Below, piece after piece: positions 52,549 to 57,917 of a DNA stretch of 57,917 nt (within the stretch, counting starts at the first letter, position 1; every line of letters starts with the position of its first letter). The notes beneath the pieces are model-generated. The model was given only the letters and a program-made list of their open reading frames with translations. It was not told the DNA's origin and did no database searches. Origin of the DNA: Bacteroidota bacterium (GTDB lineage: Bacteria > Bacteroidota > Bacteroidia > Bacteroidales > UBA7960); assembly GCA_007694165.1 (NCBI GenBank), contig RECE01000238.1:1-57917 (forward strand), in the 5' to 3' direction. Both the position numbers and the translations under genes were made by a program.

Positions 52549-55500
52549 ATGGAGCAAAAATCCTTCTATGTTTACAAATCATCGGCCGGCAGTGGTAAAA
52601 CCTACACCCTGGTAAAAGAGTACCTGAAAATTGTACTGGAAGACCCGACGAAAATCCGTAATATCCTGGCCATCACCTTTACCAATGCTGCTGCTGCCGA
52701 GATGAAGGAGCGAATCATTGCAGCCCTGGGCGAGTTATCATCGCTGGCCGGGATGGACGAGGATCAACGACCACCTTCGGCCACCAACATGCTCAATAGT
52801 ATACTGAAGGAAACCAACCTGCAAAGCGCCCAAATCATTGGCAATGCACGACTGGCCCTCACCCTCATCCTGCACAACTATGGTGATTTCAGTGTAAGCA
52901 CCATCGACAGTTTTGCCCACCGCATCATCCGTAGCTTTGCTTTCGATTTGCGGCTGCCGCTGAATTTCGACGTTGAGCTCGACCAGGATCAGCTCCTGAG
53001 CCAGGCCATCGATTTGCTGGTAAGCCGGGCGGGAAAGGAACCGGCACTTACCCAATTGCTGGTGGAGTACATCGAGCTGCGCACCGATGAGGAACGAAGC
53101 CACTACATCGAATACGATATGGCCCGCCTGGCAAAAACCCTTATGGACGAAAAGGGAAGCCTCTATGTTGACAGGCTCAAGGACATCACCCTGGATGATT
53201 TTGGCAGGATACACCGCAACCTCGCTACGAGTATTCGTAAATTTGAACAGTCGGTGCAACAAAAAGCTCTTGAGGCCCGCGAGCTGATAGAAAAAGAAAA
53301 CATCCCCGATGAGATGTTTTACCGGGGCAAGCCCGGCATCGGAACCTGGTTTGGAGAGCTGGCCAAAGGCAACATAGCAGAGAAAATAAATCCCAACACT
53401 TACGTACAGAAAACCATTGAGGAAGATAAGTGGACCGCCGGGAAGGCAAAAGCAGATGTGGTTGCAGCCATCGAATCCATCAGTGGACAACTCAAAGAAA
53501 TATACCTGCAAATTGAGGCTTTAACCCAATCGGGATTGGTTCATTTCAAAGTTCATAACCTGGTAAAAAAGCATCTGTTTCCCATGGCAGTTTTGTGCGA
53601 ACTGGAGAAGGTGCTGGACGACATCAAGTCAGAACACTCCTTGCTGCATATTTCTGATTTCAACAAGAAAATATCAGAGATTGTATCGGTAGAATCTGCC
53701 CCTTTCATTTACGAACGAATCGGTGAGCGATACCAGCATTATATGATTGATGAATTTCAGGATACTTCGGGCCTGCAGTGGCAAAACCTGTTGCCGCTCA
53801 TCGACAACTCACTGGCATCCAACCATGTGAACCTGGTTGTTGGAGATGGCAAACAAGCCATTTACAGATGGCGCAACGGCGACGTGGAGCAATTTGCAGC
53901 CCTGCCGAAGTTGCTCCCTTCCATTACGGCGGAATCACGCCTGCTGTGGCAGCAAAACCTGGAGAGAAACCACAAGCCTTTCCCTCTCGATACCAACTGG
54001 CGCTCTCTGCCTGAAATCATTGATTTTAACAATCGGTTTTTCGAATTTGCCAGCCAATACCTTCCTGACGACCTTAAGAAAATATATGAGGGCCATGCCC
54101 AAAAAAAGCATCCCCATAAAACCGGAGGCTACATCCAGATTGAGTTTCCTGCCGCCACACCTGAGGAAAACCTCGATTATCGCGACAACACCCATCAGCG
54201 GATTCTTGAAATTATTCATGAACTCAAAGCGAACCAACACCCGCTCAACGACATCACTATCCTGTGCCGGTCCAACGGTGAGGCAAGCTCCATCGCCAGG
54301 TACCTGCTCGAAAAACGACTCAATGTAATCTCTTCCGAATCACTCCTGCTGAGCCAGTCGCCCAAAGTAAACTTTATCCTTTCGGTCATGCGACTTATCA
54401 ACCATCCCGGCGACGAGGTAAGTCTTACGGAATTTCTTCAGTTTCTGGCAAGCACCGGGAGAATCTCCATGGGCCTTCATGAATCTTTGAAGCAACTGAA
54501 ACACGGACAGTCGGAAAACAAAGAAAAAACCATCTCCCTGGAAGAGGTGAAAACCTTTCTTCAGCAACAGGGGATTCATTTTTCTTTTCAGCAGTGCCTC
54601 CATCTGGGTTTGTATGAACTGGGAGAAACCATTGTAAGAGGATTTTTCGGATCTCGCCCCGTTGACCCCTTTATTGCATTTTTCATGGATGTGCTTTATG
54701 ATTACAACAACCGGTTTGTTTCTACCCTGTCAGATTTCCTGGAATGGTGGCAGGAAAACGCCCAAAAGCATTCGGTAGTTGTACCTGAGGGGGTGGATGC
54801 CGTGCAGGTTATGACCATACACAAATCCAAAGGATTACAGTTTCCGGTGGTAATTTATCCTTTCGTGGACAAGGATTTTTCAAGGCCCGGAAAAGAAGGA
54901 GAATGGGTGGAACTGGAAGATATGGATGAAACACGCCCACTGGATATTGCATGGTTGAGCATATCCTCGGCCATGGAAGGCACACCCTGGGAAGAAATAT
55001 GGCAAAAAGAAAAAGGGAAAACCCTGCTTGACCTGCTCAACGTAACCTACGTTGCTTTTACGAGGGCAGTGAGCAAACTGTTCATCCTTTCCAAATACCC
55101 CGATTCAGGAAAATTCTCTGACAAAAACCTCGCAGGATTTCTCCATAATTTCCTGGTGCAGGAAAACCTTTGGCAGGAATCGACTTTGTTATATTCTCTG
55201 GGAGAAAACACTCCTGCTGTAATGGAATTGCAGGAACACAATATTGAAAACACAGCCTCTATCTTTGAAGAATACATCAGCACACCCTGGGCAGGAAAAA
55301 TCTCAGTACGCTCGCGCCAGCTGGAACTACACGAAGACAGAACTACCGCTTCAGAACGTGGTTCGCGCATCCATGAGATCATGGAGCATATCCATACGGC
55401 TGAAGATGTAGACATCGTTCTGGACAAACTTTTCCAATCCGGTCAAATGGACAGCGTTGAAACAGGCCAGCTGAAAGCAATAATTCTGGACATCGTTAGT

Positions 55501-55767
55501 CATCCCCTTATCAACACCTGGTTTGCAAAAGGAATCAGGGCCAAAAACGAATGCGGAATGTACGATGCGAAAGGAAGATTTTTCAGAGCTGACAGGGTCA
55601 TTCTCAGCAATGAAACAGCAGTGGTGATGGATTATAAAACCGGCACCCCCCATCCCTCCCACGCTTTACAAATTCAAAATTATGCTTCCATCATTGAAAA
55701 GATGGGCTATACCGATGTAAAAAAATACCTTGTATATCTGGACCACAACAATGTGGAATTAGTCTAA
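52549..55767 (+). CDS. addA: AddA/RecB-like helicase-nuclease, 1072 aa
   Basis: UvrD-type superfamily 1A helicase with a C-terminal nuclease, the arrangement of AddA and RecB that resect double-strand breaks for RecA. Motif I SSAGSGKTYTL (residues 8-18), motif II YMIDEFQDTSGLQW, motif III GDGKQAIYRWRNGDVEQF, a VQVMTIHKSKGLQFPVVIY motif V and VTYVAFTRAVSKLFIL motif VI. The nuclease has EIMEHIH, RADRVIL and VMDYKTG, a PD-(D/E)XK pattern. In AddAB the partner AddB is usually adjacent, but none is visible to the right or left, so the complex partner lies elsewhere or is absent. Confidence 0.85.
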   Translation: MEQKSFYVYKSSAGSGKTYTLVKEYLKIVLEDPTKIRNILAITFTNAAAAEMKERIIAALGELSSLAGMDEDQRPPSATNMLNSILKETNLQSAQIIGNARLALTLILHNYGDFSVSTIDSFAHRIIRSFAFDLRLPLNFDVELDQDQLLSQAIDLLVSRAGKEPALTQLLVEYIELRTDEERSHYIEYDMARLAKTLMDEKGSLYVDRLKDITLDDFGRIHRNLATSIRKFEQSVQQKALEARELIEKENIPDEMFYRGKPGIGTWFGELAKGNIAEKINPNTYVQKTIEEDKWTAGKAKADVVAAIESISGQLKEIYLQIEALTQSGLVHFKVHNLVKKHLFPMAVLCELEKVLDDIKSEHSLLHISDFNKKISEIVSVESAPFIYERIGERYQHYMIDEFQDTSGLQWQNLLPLIDNSLASNHVNLVVGDGKQAIYRWRNGDVEQFAALPKLLPSITAESRLLWQQNLERNHKPFPLDTNWRSLPEIIDFNNRFFEFASQYLPDDLKKIYEGHAQKKHPHKTGGYIQIEFPAATPEENLDYRDNTHQRILEIIHELKANQHPLNDITILCRSNGEASSIARYLLEKRLNVISSESLLLSQSPKVNFILSVMRLINHPGDEVSLTEFLQFLASTGRISMGLHESLKQLKHGQSENKEKTISLEEVKTFLQQQGIHFSFQQCLHLGLYELGETIVRGFFGSRPVDPFIAFFMDVLYDYNNRFVSTLSDFLEWWQENAQKHSVVVPEGVDAVQVMTIHKSKGLQFPVVIYPFVDKDFSRPGKEGEWVELEDMDETRPLDIAWLSISSAMEGTPWEEIWQKEKGKTLLDLLNVTYVAFTRAVSKLFILSKYPDSGKFSDKNLAGFLHNFLVQENLWQESTLLYSLGENTPAVMELQEHNIENTASIFEEYISTPWAGKISVRSRQLELHEDRTTASERGSRIHEIMEHIHTAEDVDIVLDKLFQSGQMDSVETGQLKAIILDIVSHPLINTWFAKGIRAKNECGMYDAKGRFFRADRVILSNETAVVMDYKTGTPHPSHALQIQNYASIIEKMGYTDVKKYLVYLDHNNVELV

Positions 55768-56037
55768 ATAAAAAATGAAGGTGCACTGCGTTTTTTCCTT
55801 GCGTAAGAAGGGTGGCATTAGAAAAATATTTGTACTTTAACCGATCGAAACAGCTCTGCACAGGCACGAAAAACCAAAGTTCTTTTACAGGAAACATTCA
55901 CGCAAACCGAAAATCCATCTTTCTTTAAGAAGACAAAATCCGCTTTGCATATCAGGTCGGCCCTGTTCAGGCCATTAAGTACCATAATTCCGTAAAAAAC
56001 ATGTTTTTCTTTTGGTGCAGGCACAAAAACCAACACC

Positions 56038-56487
56038 ATGACCCCGGAAGAAATCATTAGCCAACATGCGCGCACACAGGACAATCTGCTCAATATCCTG
56101 CACGATCTGCAAAACAATCACCCCGAACAACATATTACCCGCGAAGCCATGGACCTGGTGGCACGCTATCTCAACATGACCAAAAGCTCGGTGTATGGGG
56201 TGGTCGATTATTACAGCATGCTCAGCCTCAAACCACGGGGCAAATTTATTATTCGCGTTTGTATTTCTCCGGTTTGTCATATCAAAAAAGCCGGCACCAT
56301 CCTGGTTTATCTTGAGAAAGAACTGGGTATAAAATCGGGAGAAACAACTCCTGATAAGCTTTTCACTCTCGAAGTAGCCGAATGCCTTGGCCAATGCCAG
56401 GAAGCACCTTCGATGATGATCAACGAAAAGGTTTTCAATAACCTCACGGAGGAACGTATCAAAGAAATCATTGCTCAATACAAATAA
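56038..56487 (+). CDS. NuoE/HydC-like 2Fe-2S thioredoxin-fold subunit
   Basis: 149 aa. It carries four cysteines for a 2Fe-2S cluster: C75 and C80 (RVCISPVCH) and C116 and C120 (AECLGQCQEAP). This is the NuoE fold of complex I and of electron-bifurcating hydrogenases and formate dehydrogenases. It is followed 47 bp later by a NuoF-like gene, so the pair forms an NADH-oxidising head. Whether the partner is complex I or an [FeFe] hydrogenase cannot be decided here. Confidence 0.85.
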   Translation: MTPEEIISQHARTQDNLLNILHDLQNNHPEQHITREAMDLVARYLNMTKSSVYGVVDYYSMLSLKPRGKFIIRVCISPVCHIKKAGTILVYLEKELGIKSGETTPDKLFTLEVAECLGQCQEAPSMMINEKVFNNLTEERIKEIIAQYK

Positions 56488-56520
56488 ACCTTTTGCGCCT
56501 GCTTTGCGCCCCTTGCGATT
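56488..56520. repeat. GCG-rich short intergenic repeat, copy 1
   Basis: The gap between the two subunit genes contains TTTGCGCC, TTTGCGCC and CTTGCGA units. The complement matches the GGCGCA/AGCGCTAAGG style of repeat at 57783-57870. Interrupted copies of this kind are common in Bacteroidota intergenic DNA. Confidence 0.4.
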
Positions 56521-56534
56521 AAAATACCAGAACC

Positions 56535-57782
56535 ATGATAAAAGAAACCAGAGTCACACTCAAAAACATCGGAAAAATCAATCCCGAAAGCATTGACGAC
56601 TATATCGCTACCGGGGGTTATGAAGGGTTGAAGAAAGCCCTCACTATGGAGCCCTTCTCTATTATCGACGAAATACTGGAAGCCGGTTTGCGGGGACGTG
56701 GCGGAGCAGGCTTTTCTACCGGGATGAAGAAGAAGTTTACCAGCCAATCGTGCCAGTCATGCCCCCAGCGCTATGTTGTGGTGAATGCCGATGAAGGCGA
56801 ACCGGGCACTTTCAAAGACCGTGTAATCATGGAGCAGGACCCTCATATTTACCTGGAAGGAACCATCATTGCGGCATACTCCATCAGAGCTACCAAAGCC
56901 TACATATACCTGAGAGGCGAATATACCGATTCCATTGCCCGCACCCGCAAAGCCATTGCCGACGCCTATGCAAAAGGTTTCCTGGGTAAAAATATTCTGG
57001 ATTCGGGATTTGATTGCGATGTGGAAATCCGGCTTGGGGCAGGCTCTTACCTTTGCGGCGAGGAACTCACCATGCTCGAATCGCTGGAGGGAAAGCGTGG
57101 AAATCCGCGCATCAAACCGCCCTTCCCTGCCGAAAAAGGGGTTTTTGGAGCCCCTACCCTGGTCAACAACGTGGAAACCCTGGCCAATGTGCCGCTGATT
57201 ATCAAAAACGGCAAAGAGTGGTACCGTCAGTTCGGAACCGAGCGCTCTGCCGGTACAAAAATATTTACCGTCAGCGGACAGGTGAACAAGCCGGGCTATT
57301 ATGAAGTAGAAATGGGCATCACCCTGCGCCAGTTGATCGATGACCTTTGCGGGGGTATGCTTGAGGGAAAGCCTTTCAAAGCAGCTTTACTGGGCGGTGC
57401 AGCAGGCACTTTCGTGGATGTAAGCATGCTGGACGAAAGAATGACCTACGACAACCTGAAGGAAAAAGGTGCCACTCTTGGCTCAGGAGCGGTAATCATA
57501 ATGGCTGAAGAAGATTCTATCTATGAAGTATTGCATTCGTGCCTGCGGTTTTTCAAGCATGAATCATGTGGCAAGTGCGTACCCTGCCGGGTGGGCACTA
57601 CGTTGATGGTGAAAGACCTGGAGAAGCTCAAAAACGGCATCAAAGACAAAGAAGCCCTTGTTCATAAACTGGTAAAAGACAGTAAAATGATCGCTTCCAC
57701 ATCTCTCTGCCCACTGGGACAATCGCCTATCTTGCCCATGGAGTCGGCGGCGCGGTATTTCATGCATGAGCTTGTTTCTTGA
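56535..57782 (+). CDS. NuoF/HydB-like NADH- and FMN-binding subunit
   Basis: 415 aa. The NAD/FMN fold is clear: GLRGRGGAGFSTGMK, NADEGEPGTFKDR, GAGSYLCGEELTMLESLEGK, then an SLBB-type segment (TVSGQVNKPGYYEV). The C-terminal 4Fe-4S ligands are C345, C348 and C351 (ESCGKCVPCR) with the fourth in SLCPLGQSP. It oxidises NADH and passes electrons to the NuoE-like subunit and onward partners. Unusual: a CxxC pair C73 and C76 (QSCQSCPQ) in a loop before NADEGEP, where the usual family has no cysteines. No hydrogenase or NuoG gene is inside the window, so the complex is unresolved. Confidence 0.88.
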   Translation: MIKETRVTLKNIGKINPESIDDYIATGGYEGLKKALTMEPFSIIDEILEAGLRGRGGAGFSTGMKKKFTSQSCQSCPQRYVVVNADEGEPGTFKDRVIMEQDPHIYLEGTIIAAYSIRATKAYIYLRGEYTDSIARTRKAIADAYAKGFLGKNILDSGFDCDVEIRLGAGSYLCGEELTMLESLEGKRGNPRIKPPFPAEKGVFGAPTLVNNVETLANVPLIIKNGKEWYRQFGTERSAGTKIFTVSGQVNKPGYYEVEMGITLRQLIDDLCGGMLEGKPFKAALLGGAAGTFVDVSMLDERMTYDNLKEKGATLGSGAVIIMAEEDSIYEVLHSCLRFFKHESCGKCVPCRVGTTLMVKDLEKLKNGIKDKEALVHKLVKDSKMIASTSLCPLGQSPILPMESAARYFMHELVS

Positions 57783-57870
57783 ACGCAAGGGACTCAAGGG
57801 TAGCGCTAAGGGCGCTAAGGTGGCGTAAGGGATATTTGTTCTTTGAGTTAATCTTTTAATGGCTCGCAGA
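57783..57870. repeat. GCG-rich short intergenic repeat, copy 2
   Basis: After the NuoF-like stop, AGCGCTAAGGGCGCTAAGG and later GGCGCAGAGACGCAG are short, mutually similar GC-rich units near the window edge. No coding or CRISPR structure is seen. Confidence 0.4.
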
Positions 57871-57917
57871 GGCGCAGAGACGCAGTTTTTAAAAATCATT
57901 GCATGATTTTTTGAAGG

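Noticed and set aside
57783-57870. CRISPR-like repeat array
   Set aside because: Units are short, irregular and adjacent without spacers; they look like intergenic GCG-rich repeats.

Overview
The window looks like chromosome of a Bacteroidota bacterium, probably a free-living or marine Bacteroidales/Marinilabiliales-type organism. The evidence is lineage-specific. Several secreted proteins end in type IX secretion (T9SS) C-terminal sorting domains, one of them after the LPVELL-type module. Many genes follow a TAnnTTTG -7 box, the Bacteroidota promoter, while clear Shine-Dalgarno sites are rare. There is an RprXY-like two-component system, a sufBCDS operon and many outer-membrane beta-barrels. 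Species cannot be fixed by eye.

Left region (1-20.5 kb): a cell-surface block. A truncated secreted repeat protein (minus strand) diverges from a 3915-residue modular T9SS protein built from recurring beta-rich modules. A strong terminator follows, then two paralogous CotH-kinase proteins, each with signal peptide, lamin-tail domain, chitobiase-C-like domain, CotH kinase core and T9SS tail. This is the best candidate for an undescribed system: secreted CotH-type kinases beside a giant secreted protein.

Middle region (20.5-36.9 kb): an outer-membrane barrel; a Tat-signal radical SAM protein; a 228-bp MITE-like element wedged between an alpha/beta-hydrolase gene and its terminator; an OM porin-like protein; a lipoprotein; and a five-gene minus-strand operon (thiolase, FabG-like SDR, KAS III-like protein lacking the usual His and Asn, sodium:solute symporter, acyl-CoA ligase) that looks like carboxylate uptake and CoA metabolism. 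A TPR-like hypothetical, a secreted hypothetical, a YitT-family membrane protein and a tiny lipoprotein follow.

Right region (37-57.9 kb): housekeeping and stress functions. These are Fe/Mn superoxide dismutase, a candidate small RNA on the opposite strand, the RprXY-like kinase/regulator pair, the suf Fe-S assembly operon (sufB, a small extra gene, sufC, sufD, sufS), an M28 peptidase fused to a beta-barrel, an acyl-CoA synthetase/BASS transporter pair, a PfkB sugar kinase, an AddA/RecB-like helicase-nuclease, and NuoE- and NuoF-like NADH dehydrogenase subunits at the right edge.

Promoter-like TAnnTTTG boxes place several starts downstream of the longest open frame (17301, 30275, 34576-35196, 41120, 51395 were chosen on this or on ATG-over-TTG grounds). 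All functional calls rest on motif recognition by reading; no database search was run.
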